From assembly GCA_014529385.2 (NCBI GenBank), contig CM043960.1, positions 38,911,281 through 38,975,280 of the forward strand: 64,000 nt of DNA, given 5' to 3'. Shown here piece after piece: positions 40,757 through 49,489 of the stretch. Under the pieces are notes generated by a model. The model was not told the DNA's origin, made no database searches, and worked only from the letters and a program-made list of their open reading frames with translations. The translations under genes and the position numbers were made by a program. This stretch comes from Adiantum capillus-veneris. Lineage: Eukaryota; Streptophyta; Polypodiopsida; Polypodiales; Pteridaceae. Positions within the stretch are counted from its first letter, which is position 1. Each line of letters starts with the position of its first letter.

Positions 40757-41740
40757 AAAGGCTTTCTACCTTTGAAATATGGAAAATACATCGGATTTAT
40801 TCTTCATGACATAAACCCATGTTTTTCTAGTCGCATCGTCTATGAATGTTACATAGTACAATGAGCCACCAAGTGATGGTGTACTTGCAGGACCCCAAAC
40901 ATCAGAATGAACCAACTCAAGTTTTTAATTTTTTCTTTCATTTCCTGATTTTTGAAATTTTATCCTCTTTTGTTTACCATAAACACAATCTTCAAAGAAC
41001 TCTAAGTCCACTTCTTTCAAACCTGGTAGAAGCTTCTTTGTTTGAAGGATTTGCATTCCTTTGGCACTCATATGCCCAAGTCGGTAGTGCCACACCGCAC
41101 TATCAACTTTTGTAGTTGCTGCACAAGCTGAAGGTTGCGTGCTAACAGTACACAAGTAAAGTGTACCGACTTTTTCACCCTTGGCAACCACCAAAGATCC
41201 CAATGAGATCTTCCACCGTTTGTTTCCGAATGCAATGTTGTGACCTTCATCGTCCAATTGTCCTGTAGAGATCAAATTTTTGTGAAGAGAAGGAACATGC
41301 CTAACATCTTTAAGCTTCCATTCATTTCCGTTAGCAGTTTTGACAGAAACTGTACCTTTGCCGACAATCTCACAAGCTTCATCATCTCCCAAGTATACAT
41401 ACCCAAAATTACCTTTCGTGTAGTCTTGTAAATGTTGATTGTGTGGTGTCGCATGGAATGAAGCCCCGGAATCTACTATCCAGGAATTAGACACATTGTC
41501 TAATGAGAGAATTAGAGCATCTTGCTCTACTTTACCTGCCACATTGGCCTCCGATGTTGGCTTGTTGTCTTGAGACTCTGTCTCCTTCTTCTTCTTGGAC
41601 CAGCAATCCTTCTTGGCGTAGCCCTTCTTGCCGCAGTTCCAACATTCAAGAACTGACTTTGTGCGTGACTTTCTCCGCCTTGAGCGATCACGACCCTTTT
41701 GGTTTTTGAACCTCTCCTTAAGCCTTTCTCTTGTTTCCAC
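40757..41740 (-). pseudogene. CO1 nucleocapsid, protease and integrase N-part
   Basis: The open frame 41740-40925 has the zinc knuckle CWNCGKKGYAKKDC, with Tyr in place of His, then protease SWIVDSGASFHATPHNQHLQ (D-S-G intact), an LKDVRHVPSLHKNLISTGQL block and the pre-integrase AVWHYRLGHMSAKGMQILQT region. After a TAA (40925) the frame continues [18 protein letters not shown] and [20 protein letters not shown] (first integrase Asp), and ends at a TAG near 40769. The same frame then carries the 677-codon stretch, so two point stops split pol. Confidence 0.9.
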
Positions 41741-42341
41741 TAATAGTGCAGCACTTGATGATTCTCCTTCGCATTTCCTCGCTTAGGAGAACACCCATGA
41801 TATCATCAAACTTAAGAGTATTTGTGCCAGAGATAGAATTACTTACAGCCATCACAAGGCTGTCCCAACTATCCGGTAGAGATGATAGTATAAGGAGAGC
41901 TCGCACTTCGTCATCGAAATTGATTTTCACTGATCAAAGTTGACTTATGTTTGTGTTAAAGTCATTTAGGTGTTCTGCAACTGAACCATTCTCTGCCATC
42001 TTTAGATTGAACAAGCGCTTCATAAGAAATACCTTATTGGATGCTGATGGTTTCTCGTAGAAGTCGTCAAGTGACTTCATCAAGTCCTCCGTGGTCTTCA
42101 TCTCCGAAACATTGAAGGCCACCGTTGACGCCAAGCTTAACCGGATTGTTCCCAGTGCCTTTCGATCAAGGACAATCCATGCTTCATCTACCATTGTTGC
42201 GGGCTTCTTCGCAAGACCGCCTAGTGGAAAATAGAGGTCCTTCTGGTAGAGATAGTCTTCAATCTGCATCTTCCAATGTTGGTAGTTTTTGCCGTTGAAC
42301 TTCTCAATCTTGAGCTTCCCTTCCTCCGCCATAACTCCCAC
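41718..42341 (-). pseudogene. CO1 gag
   Basis: ATG at 42341 (or the next Met three codons later) opens GVMAEEGKLKIEKFNGKNYQ and HWKMQIEDYLYQKDLYFPLG, then RKALGTIRLSLASTVAFNVS and LMKSLDDFYEKPSASNKVFL: a UBN2-type copia gag. A CGA-to-TGA type stop at 41934 interrupts it. The frame resumes with MKINFDDEVRALLILSSLPD, then SWDSLVMAVSN. An 8-bp deletion relative to CO2 near 41755 shifts the frame before the zinc knuckle. Gag would form the particle. Confidence 0.9.
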
Positions 42342-42390
42342 TCAATTCAAGGAATCCTTTCCTTGAGATAATTTAGCTACGATCAAACCT

Positions 42391-42403
42391 TGCTCTGATA
42401 CCA
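42391..42403 (-). other. CO1 primer-binding site (tRNA-iMet)
   Basis: Minus strand TGGTATCAGAGCA two bases after the end of the 5' LTR; perfect initiator-tRNA-Met type. Confidence 0.92.
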
Positions 42404-42405
42404 GT

Positions 42406-43106
42406 TGTTAGGAAATAAGACGTAGCTAAATAGATAATTGAGTAGATTACTTAATGGAGAGAGACATATTTATATACACAAGATTATAGAGTAGAGAGAG
42501 AGAGAGAGAGAGAGAGAGTACACACGATATACGTGGTTCACCCAATGTGGGCTACGTCCACGGGAAAGCAGCCACTCAATGGCTTTAGTACTTCAAAACA
42601 AGAAGTAGTTTACAAAGGGATTATACCCTTAATGGAGCTCCCGCCTTGCTTCACTCTCACCACCTCACACTCACCTTGTTGCATCAACTTCACACTATGA
42701 AATGTGTGTAGAAATGGCCTCCTTTTATAGGCCAAAAGGGCTGCCCTCTCTTATGAGAGACAACCATGTGTAGCCGCCCTTGTGCGAATAAGTCCAAATC
42801 GGACCCTCCAATCCGCCCATGTGTGGCCGCCCTTGAGAAGACAAGTCCGCTTTTGAATTCGGCCACCAGCCATTGACTTTCGACCACTTTCCGGCCGCCG
42901 TCCGGCCATAATATTCCGGCGAAAAAAAAGTCTCGGGGGCCTCCGCCCCCGAGGCCTTTAAAGTTGTCCCTGATTCTTGTCCGTGAAAATTTTGGTTTCC
43001 GGTGAGTGATTTTCCTTCACACACGATGGCTTCTCCTCATAATGGGGACCTTACAAATGTGCGCTTTTACCACAGATAATTACAAGGGTAAATCAGGCTC
43101 CATACT
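42406..43106 (-). repeat. CO1 5' LTR (701 bp, end-truncated)
   Basis: Paired with 37672-38401 with only about 1-2% mismatches by eye. On the plus strand it runs from TGTTAGGAAATAAG to CCATACT and lacks the final TAACA-equivalent bases. It includes a GA tract (42495-42518). Confidence 0.9.
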
Positions 43107-43560
43107 AGCCTGAAAAGTCATCTAGAAAGCTGTAGGGTTCCTTTCTAGCAAACTTTTCAATCACATGATTAGTGATGGGGGTAAGGGATAATTGTCTCAG
43201 ATCATAGTAGCAATCACCTGTTTAAGATTTATGCACACTTGCAATTTACCGTTCCTCTAAGCCATCATGAAAATTGGTGACACCCACTCCATGTGCTTGA
43301 TCTTATAGATAAACTTTGCCTCTTTCAATTTGTCTATTTCCTCCTTAATTTTCTTTGCAAAGGTTTTATTGTGAGTGTATGGACATTGTCGGTGCAGTTT
43401 AGCATCACTCTTTAGGGGAATCGTGCACTGGAAAATACTAGGATCTACCCCTTTTAGATCTTTGTAAGACCAAGCAAACACATCTTTATATTGTTTGAGG
43501 GTAGCTATCAGCAACTATTTCTCTTCCTTGATAAGATTTGTGGCTATGTAAGCACTGGTA
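43107..43560 (-). pseudogene. G2 RT fingers, cut by CO1
   Basis: The minus frame 43514-43257 reads LIATLKQYKDVFAWSYKDLK, GVDPSIFQCTIPLKSDAKLH, EIDKLKEAKFIYKIKHMEWV and SPIFMMA, matching G1 RT. Left of it comes HVIEKFARKEPYSFLDDFSG, directly at the CO1 junction (43107). The next ~110 residues, including the YxDD box, are missing on both sides of CO1. Confidence 0.88.
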
Positions 43561-44660
43561 CCAATCTGGGTACTTTCTGGTCAAGGGTTCATGGATCCTG
43601 ATCCATATACCCTAGTGTCAAGATTACTTGAAACTTGGCACACAGGTTTCTCACAACCTCTTAATAGACGTTAAGTGATTTGAGATGGTTTGATCCCTCT
43701 CAAGTATCCCAAAGTCACTTTGTCGGTCTGTTTTGTGGTTTTTTCTTTCTCAGGTTTGGTTTGAGCCTCTTGTTAATTTTTTTTTATACCCTTGCTTTTG
43801 GACAAAATGTTTGTGTTGGTCTCTGCTAACATTTTGTTAGGCTGCACTTCCAAAAATTAGCAGGGGGTCATGGATCGCGATCCATTTTCCTCCATGTCTG
43901 GACCCCAAACTTGGTCATATCGTTACTTGAAGTCTATGTGGTCTTCCTGTCCACTTATTTTTGGATTTAAAACCCTTTCACCTTGTCAAAAGTAAAATTT
44001 TATAGTTGCTTGGAATTTTTGACTTATAGCCTATATTTTGGGGTTTGGGTCAAATTTTTGTTGTTTTTTGCTATGATGACCTTCACAAAAGTTATTCCAA
44101 ATGGTATTTGATTTCTACTATTCACATCTAAGCCTCAAATGCTTAAGGGGGTAATGGATCACGAGCCATATTCCATAGCATCTATTCATGGAATTTGGTC
44201 AGATGTATGTTTAGACCCTATATAGGTCAATTTTTCACTTATTTTTAATTTTGGACACCCAAAAGTTTAAAAAACCCCAATTTTTTTCTATTTTTCCAAG
44301 GTTTTTGGTGCTTTCACTAATTTTCTTAATTTGGTAGAGTTTTTCTGTCAATTTTTCCACCAAAAGAGTATATCCTTTGATCCGGAATCACTCCGGATCC
44401 AATGGTATCAATTTCTACTCAAATACTTATTGAGAGTCATGGATCGCGATCTACGTTCTTGGATCAATCTGCATGAAACTTTCTAGATTCACTCTCTATG
44501 GTTTGATTTTGCCCTTTTTGCACTTATTTTGGAATTTAGATCAGCTTTGAATTTTTGACCATCAACTTTTCAAATTTTCAGAGTTTATGGTCGTTTTGCC
44601 CAAAATATGGTTTTCACCCTTTTGTCCTATGCTCTTTTTTCTGAAACTGATGGAAGTAGT
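43556..44660 (-). repeat. ~280-bp-period palindrome array in G2 leader
   Basis: Four palindromes centred at 43598.5, 43877.5, 44161.5 and 44446.5 (spacings 279, 284, 285 bp). 43870-43885 is a perfect ATGGATCGCGATCCAT. The others carry one to three changes (GGATCCTGATCC, GGATCACGAGCC, GGATCGCGATCT). Flanking sequence of the first and last units aligns with units of the G1 array (for example GTCAAGGG before and GTGTCAA after the palindrome). The array directly abuts RT-coding sequence at 43556-43565. Confidence 0.85.
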
Positions 44661-45003
44661 TTCTACTTACCCTACTCCTAAGTACTAAATTGAAACATGA
44701 AACAAAAACAGACAAAATGATACAAATTAAAGTCGAAACGAAATATGGTACAACACTAAAAAAATAACGAGAAATTTGAAGAATGAAATGCTTTTGGCTA
44801 TCTCACTCACAACCCTCTTTACCTCCCAAGAATAGATCTAGCAAGTCCTCGACTTCTAGAGTTTACCAAGCACTAAACCCCGTGTCTAACTGCCTGACTG
44901 CTAAAGTATAAATAAAGTGGAAATCAAAATCAAAGTTTCTAAGTAAAAAGTTATAACTCGGTCACTCACCACATAAGGATCGCTATCCCTGGAAATGGTG
45001 CCG
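44661..45003 (-). other. G2 leader and tRNA-Asp-like PBS (44986-45003)
   Basis: The minus strand at 45003-44986 reads CGGCACCATTTCCAGGGA, 13 of 18 positions equal to the tRNA-Asp PBS TGGCGCCGTTGCCGGGGA used by Tat/Athila-type gypsy elements. It is followed one base to the right by ...CTAACA, which would be an LTR end (plus strand TGTTAGCGG at 45005). Position upstream of the leader array fits. Confidence 0.5.
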
Positions 45004-45004
45004 A

Positions 45005-45282
45005 TGTTAGCGGATTGTCATGATGGACGTCTATAGCATAGCTTTCTGGAACTAACATAATGTCAATACTCACAGGAAAGTGACTTGGATGGGGCACGGA
45101 GACTCTTTGAGGATATCAACCTTAAGAAGTGAACCTACGAAATGACAATATCTCCAGCACATGAAAATCAAACGGAGTCCAAATGCTACAAAACTTTAGG
45201 AGGAGGTTTAAGACACTTAGGGGCACTAACCTACCAAGTTTTATCGCAATCCAAGGAGGTACCAAAATCAAAAGTCATCATG
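45005..45282 (-). repeat. Probable G2 5' LTR, inner part
   Basis: Plus strand starts TGTTAGCGGATTG next to the PBS-like site. It is interrupted at 45282 by CO2; the other side resumes at 56451 after the TSD. No coding sequence. Outer end not found. Confidence 0.45.
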
Positions 45283-45919
45283 TGTTAAGTATGGAGCTTG
45301 ATTTACCCCTTGTAATTTTCTGTATTAAAAACGCAAATTTGTAAGGCGCCCATTATGAGGAGAAGCCATTGTGCTGAAGAAAAATCACTCGCCAAAAAAT
45401 AAAATCACTCACCGAAACCCAAAATTTTTACTCGCCGGAATATTATGGCCGGATAGCGGTCGGAAAGTGGTCCAAAAACGGCTGGTCGTTTGGCCGGTTG
45501 GCCGGCGGCCGGTAGTCAATGGCCGGTGGCCCGTGGTTGGAAGTCAATGGTCGATGGTTGGTGGCCGAATTCAATGGCCGGTGGCCGATTTTAAAGAAGG
45601 ACTTGTCATCTCAAGGGCGGCCACACATGGACAGATTAGAGGGTTCGATATGGACTTATCTACACAAAGGCGGCTACACATGGCTGTCTCGCATGAGAGA
45701 GGGTAGCCCTTTTGGTCTATTAAAGGAGGCCATTTCTACACACGTTTCACACTATGAAGTTGATGCAACAAGGTGGGTCTGAGGTGGTGAGAGTTAAGCA
45801 AGGTGGGAGCTCTATTAAGGGTATAATCCCTTTGTAACCTACTTCTTGTTTGAAGTACTAAAGCCATTAAGGGGATGCTTTCTCGTGGATGTAGCCTACA
45901 TTGGGTGAACCACGTATAT
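45283..45919 (+). repeat. CO2 5' LTR, first part
   Basis: From TGTTAAGTATGGAGCTTG to CCACGTATAT, where TRG is inserted. Continues at 51617. Confidence 0.93.
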
Positions 45920-46418
45920 TGTAATGTACCCATAATTTTTCAATAAAAGTATTTTATTCACTTTGCAAATATTTAAGGTTTGCATTTTGTTAAGTCACAA
46001 TGTGTTCAAACTAAACGATTGTATCAAAAATCGGACTTTTGAACCATTACTTATGGTCTTTATTCACTTGAAAACAATACGTTGATAGAAATCTTAAGCC
46101 TCAAGTCTATTTCTAAAGATAAGAGTTGACCCTTTAGGAAAGAGAGAGTAATTTTAGGAAAGGAGGAGTATTTTTAGAAAAAAAAGAGGAGGGAGTTAAG
46201 TTTAGAGTTCTTGTCTTGGAAGCCAAACTTCTTTCAAAATTGGAGAACCGAAATGGCGCTTTAAAATCCGTGTCCACAAAAAAAATAAAAACAAAAAAAT
46301 AAACAAATAAAATTAAAAACAAACAAATAAAATAAATAATAAATAATTTTTTACAGTCGCGAACGTGCACAAACTTTTCTCTCTTTGCTTCCCTCTATTC
46401 TTAGCTGGCCGTGAGAGC

Positions 46419-46428
46419 CTATATAAAG
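46419..46428 (+). promoter_or_regulatory. TRG LTR TATA box
   Basis: CTATATAAAG, conserved in the 3' LTR at 49926-49935. It lies about 205 bases upstream of the leader ATG, in a sequence context (GAGAGCCTATATAAAGA) that is conserved between LTRs. Likely the U3 promoter; transcription would start some 30 bases downstream. Confidence 0.75.
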
Positions 46429-46632
46429 ATCCCTCTCCCTTCACTTTGAAGACACAGACACACACTCTTAGAAGCAGAAGCTCTCTTGCCTTGACGTTGG
46501 AGTTACCTTCTCTCCCTCAAGCTCTGACCTTCGAGCCATCTCTATCTCCAAGTCTTTCTCTACCATTGTCGTGTTGCCCTTTGAATTCTTGAGTTCCTTT
46601 TCTTTCTTTCCCTTTTCTATACCTTGTTAACG

Positions 46633-46935
46633 ATGGTCCCGAAGCGAGTGACTCGAAGCTCGAAGGATGCTTATGTCGTTCCACCTCCAAGGAAGGTGCA
46701 GAAGAAGGTATCGTCTACTCCAATCATAACTCAAGCGGAGGTACCAACTCCGAAAGAAGGTGAAATTGTCCAGGTTCAAACACGGGAGGTAATCAAACAT
46801 GTCGCTAATCCAGTAAGACAATTTTATAATTATGTATTTCTTTTCACGTTGACTTGGGAAACTAAGCATAGAGAACCCCTTAAACCGTCCAAGATACGTG
46901 ATTCTATCACAAGAAACAAGCATATGTTTTCATAG
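46633..46935 (+). CDS. Leader open frame inside TRG LTR, unknown product
   Basis: ATG at 46633 opens MVPKRVTRSSKDAYVVPPPR, then KVQKKVSSTPIITQAEVPTP and KEGEIVQVQTREVIKHVANP: 60 basic, Pro-rich codons. A splice-donor-like CCA|GTAAGA at 46813 follows exactly in phase 0, after which the frame is AT-rich and runs to a stop at 46933. In the 3' LTR the first 60 codons are kept without indels, though the ATG is lost and one TGA has arisen. It may be the first coding exon of gag, transcribed from the LTR promoter and spliced to the internal gag, but no acceptor is proven. I do not recognise the peptide. Confidence 0.4.
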   Translation: MVPKRVTRSSKDAYVVPPPRKVQKKVSSTPIITQAEVPTPKEGEIVQVQTREVIKHVANPVRQFYNYVFLFTLTWETKHREPLKPSKIRDSITRNKHMFS

Positions 46936-47100
46936 TTTAATGAAAGAACTGTTTGATAAATTACCACTGTTTGTTAAATTGTTATTGCTTGATAAATTGT
47001 TATTGTTTGATAATTTGTTACTGATTGATATGAAGAATTGGTTTATCATGTTTGAAGAATTATTTAAAGGAAAGCATTGTTGAAAGAATATCTTTTGTTC

Positions 47101-47240
47101 CTCGCAGGTAGCGAGATGATTTTGCGGTTAGTGGAGATTAAGCTAAGGTTATCGGCTCTTTTTTGTTCCTCGTAGGTAGCGAGATGCCTCGCGGGTAGCA
47201 GGATGCTTGGCGGTTAGCAAAATGCCTCGCGGTTAGCGAG
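47101..47240 (+). repeat. Hairpin minisatellite in TRG 5' LTR
   Basis: Units of about 19 bp of the form CTCGC-NNNTA-GCGAG-ATGC. Perfect 5-bp stems occur at 47101-47115 (CTCGCAGGTAGCGAG) and 47226-47240 (CTCGCGGTTAGCGAG), a G-T-paired one at 47169-47183, and degenerate ones at 47188-47202 and about 47207-47221. Confidence 0.8.
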
Positions 47241-48036
47241 ACAGAAAGGTTGCGCAAATTTGTGGTTAGTAAATAAATCTTTGCAAAGGCTCTTTTGGTT
47301 AGACAGAGAAAGTCCACGGGTAGAGGCAACTTATGAAAAATTGAAAAAGTTTATTTTTTGAATTATAGGGCTGTCTTCATTAGGCCTTGTTTGAATTGTT
47401 TTGGTATTGTTTGAAGGGCTGTATAAAAGAACTTGTGTCTCGAATTAACTAAGGAACATTGTTTGTATATGTAAAACAGTGTGTTAGTAATTAAAAAACA
47501 AGATAAAAAGTGTGAGTGTGGGTTGGAAAGTGGGGCCTGGCTCAGGTTGCCAGTCAAGGGTGGGTGGTCTTGATTAGTTGAGAAACTCTCTACTCCCTCT
47601 TATTAACAGAAGTGAAATTTGAGACTCATTGTGCCAAGAGTCAAGATGTCCCAAATATACGTGTCTCTAAAAGCTATGGACCCAATTGGTCGAGTTAGTT
47701 TAGACTAAGTCTCATATCATATTTATGGTTTATGGATGACGGCCGTGCCTCTTAAACGTATGAAAAAAGACGTTGTTTATGGATTCTAAATATGTCAATG
47801 GGATTTCATCTTTATGTTAGGAAACAACTTTTATTAGAATCCTTGATTTATCGACCTGGCTTGTGGCGTATGACCCTTATAACCACGAACACGATGGATA
47901 GAGAACTCCCTCTCTTCTATTGTTCGTATCTCTACTTTGTTGAAACGGAGTAGAGTGTCATCAAACAGAAAAGAAGAATAAAGAAAGGCCATCTATCAAG
48001 TTGTCCCAATCTTCTCGGGGTTGGGGACCTCACAAT

Positions 48037-48053
48037 TGGTATTAGAGCCTAGG
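48037..48053 (+). other. TRG primer-binding site
   Basis: TGGTATTAGAGCCTAGG two bases after the 5' LTR; initiator-tRNA-Met type with one C-to-T difference in the first 12 bases. Confidence 0.85.
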
Positions 48054-48570
48054 TTAAAAAGAACTAATTGGCTACTTCAAGCTTCCATACGTGTATGATT
48101 TTTTATACACATAATTTCACTCGTGGAGATATTATAGTATACCAATTGATGTGTACCATGGTTATGGTTGAAACTTCTATTATGTTTTCTCATGGAGAGA
48201 TCTTTTGTAGACCCCTATATGACATTTTGATGACTTTATGATAGAAGATTGATTTGTTTTTCTACAAAGAAATTGTTTGACTGGTTAAGTCATGAAAGTG
48301 AGTTTTTTTGTGTGTGGATTGGATGGCCCATGACTGGTTAAGTCATGTGATTGAGATAATCATGACTAGTTAAGTCATATGATTGAGTTTCTATGGACTG
48401 GATAGGTCATGACTGGATAAGTCATGTGATTGAGTTTTTGATGGACTGGATAAGTCAAGATTGGTTAAGTAATGTGATTGAGTTTTAACAGATCGGATAA
48501 GTAATAATTGGTTAAGGTATATGATTGAGCTTTTAGTAGATTGGAGAAGTCTAAGTTTGGAAAATACCAT
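48054..48570 (+). other. TRG leader with GACTGGTTAAGTCATG-like repeats
   Basis: Non-coding. A degenerate ~30-40-bp motif (TGACTGGTTAAGTCATGTGATTGAG and variants) is repeated about seven times between 48275 and 48540. It may be a packaging or dimerisation leader, but no function is shown. Confidence 0.6.
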
Positions 48571-48627
48571 ACTGATTTGAGCTATTATAAACATTGATGT
48601 ACACTTAGGGAAATCTTCAATCACTTC

Positions 48628-49489
48628 TACGTTGGAAAACCCTCAGAAAACTGCTATCTATAAGGTGATTCAGGAGAAGAAGTTGTTGCTCAAACAAATG
48701 CAACCACCTTCTTTTAAAGGAGAGGGTGATGATATTGAGAAAGATGCGGAAGTATGGATCGAAGCTATGGATGACTAGTTCTCTGCTGCAAGGACCACAT
48801 CTGCAAATCAAGTGATGCTAGGAATGTTTCGCCTCTCAAGGGAAGCAAAATTATGGTGGAAACAACATTTCCATGGCATGGGACTATTAGAGAACTCTCA
48901 GAGTTGGTGGAAAATCAAACAAGCGGTGAAGGAAAGATACTTACCCCCTACCCATGAAACGATCAAGATGAATGAGTTCTTTAGCGTGAGACAATACAGC
49001 TTATCATTGGAAGAGTACTACTCAAAGTTTGTAACGCTTAGATGTTACACATCATCAATGACCATAGAGCAGCAGGTAGCTCGCTTTTGTCAGGGTTTAA
49101 GAGAACCAATTAGCTCGCAATTGGAAGCCCTGAAACCTACCATTGTCCAAGATGCTTTACTTATAAGAGCTAAACCTTTTATCAAGGAACAAGAGATTAC
49201 AAGAAGAATTGAACAGAATCAAAACTTCAGAGATAGACAAACACAAAGAGCTTATGCCGCCAATGCGGAAGATCCTCCACGCTTGAATGTTGGATGCTTT
49301 GAATGTGGAGAGTTAGGACATTATTGGAACACTTGTTCATGTTTGACTAATGGACCAGCATTAGCAAGTGAAGCAAACTACATCACCCTTTTGGATATAA
49401 TGATGATTGAGATAGTAATTAGAGTAGAAGTATCCTCACTTTTTCTCGAGATGAGAACGTCTTCAATCCCTAAGTTGGGGAGATTGTAA
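48628..49489 (+). CDS. TRG gag
   Basis: In one frame: YKVIQEKKLLLKQMQPPSFK, GEGDDIEKDAEVWIEAMDD, then TAG (48776-48778). It is open from there to 49489. Capsid: MLGMFRLSREAKLWWKQHFH (WW motif), WWKIKQAVKERYLPPTHETI, VRQYSLSLEEYYSKFVTLRC, ARFCQGLREPISSQLEALKP. Then a zinc knuckle CFECGELGHYWNTC (C-X2-C-X4-H-X4-C). The C-terminus PKLGRL is encoded by the polypurine tract and the stop TAA lies in the first bases of the 3' LTR. This is Ty3/gypsy-type gag. The single TAG disables the start, otherwise the frame is intact. Confidence 0.88.
49471..49484 (+). other. TRG polypurine tract
   Basis: TAAGTTGGGGAGAT directly before the TGTAATG of the 3' LTR; it is also translated as the end of gag. Confidence 0.8.

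Larger units (their letters stand above)
37672..43106 (-). mobile_element. CO1: Ty1/copia retrotransposon
   Basis: A 5.4-kb minus-strand element with near-identical LTRs (37672-38401 and 42406-43106), tRNA-iMet PBS, gag, protease, integrase, RT-RNase H in copia order (IN before RT), and PPT. It sits inside the RT gene of G2. No target-site duplication is present: the left LTR starts TATTAGG instead of TGTTAGG, the right LTR lacks its last ~5 bases, and ~330 bp of G2 RT is missing at the site. Pol has only a few stops, so it is young. Confidence 0.92.
33319..45282 (-). mobile_element. G2: second copy of the G1 family, split by copia insertions
   Basis: From right to left: probable LTR end (45005), PBS-like site, leader with ~280-bp array (43556-44660), RT fingers (43107-43560), CO1 insertion (37672-43106), RT thumb (37401-37671), RNase H, two HHCC modules, integrase, PR2-like domain and PPT (33953). 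Relative to G1, gag, PR1 and the upstream frame are missing: the array abuts the RT. Part of the 5' LTR lies right of CO2 (56451 onward), since the two sides share the TSD of CO2. Heavily decayed. Confidence 0.8.
45920..48034 (+). repeat. TRG 5' LTR (2,115 bp)
   Basis: Begins TGTAATGTACCCATAA and ends GGGTTGGGGACCTCACA. Aligns with the 3' LTR over its whole length, with roughly 10% mismatches and small indels by eye. Confidence 0.95.
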
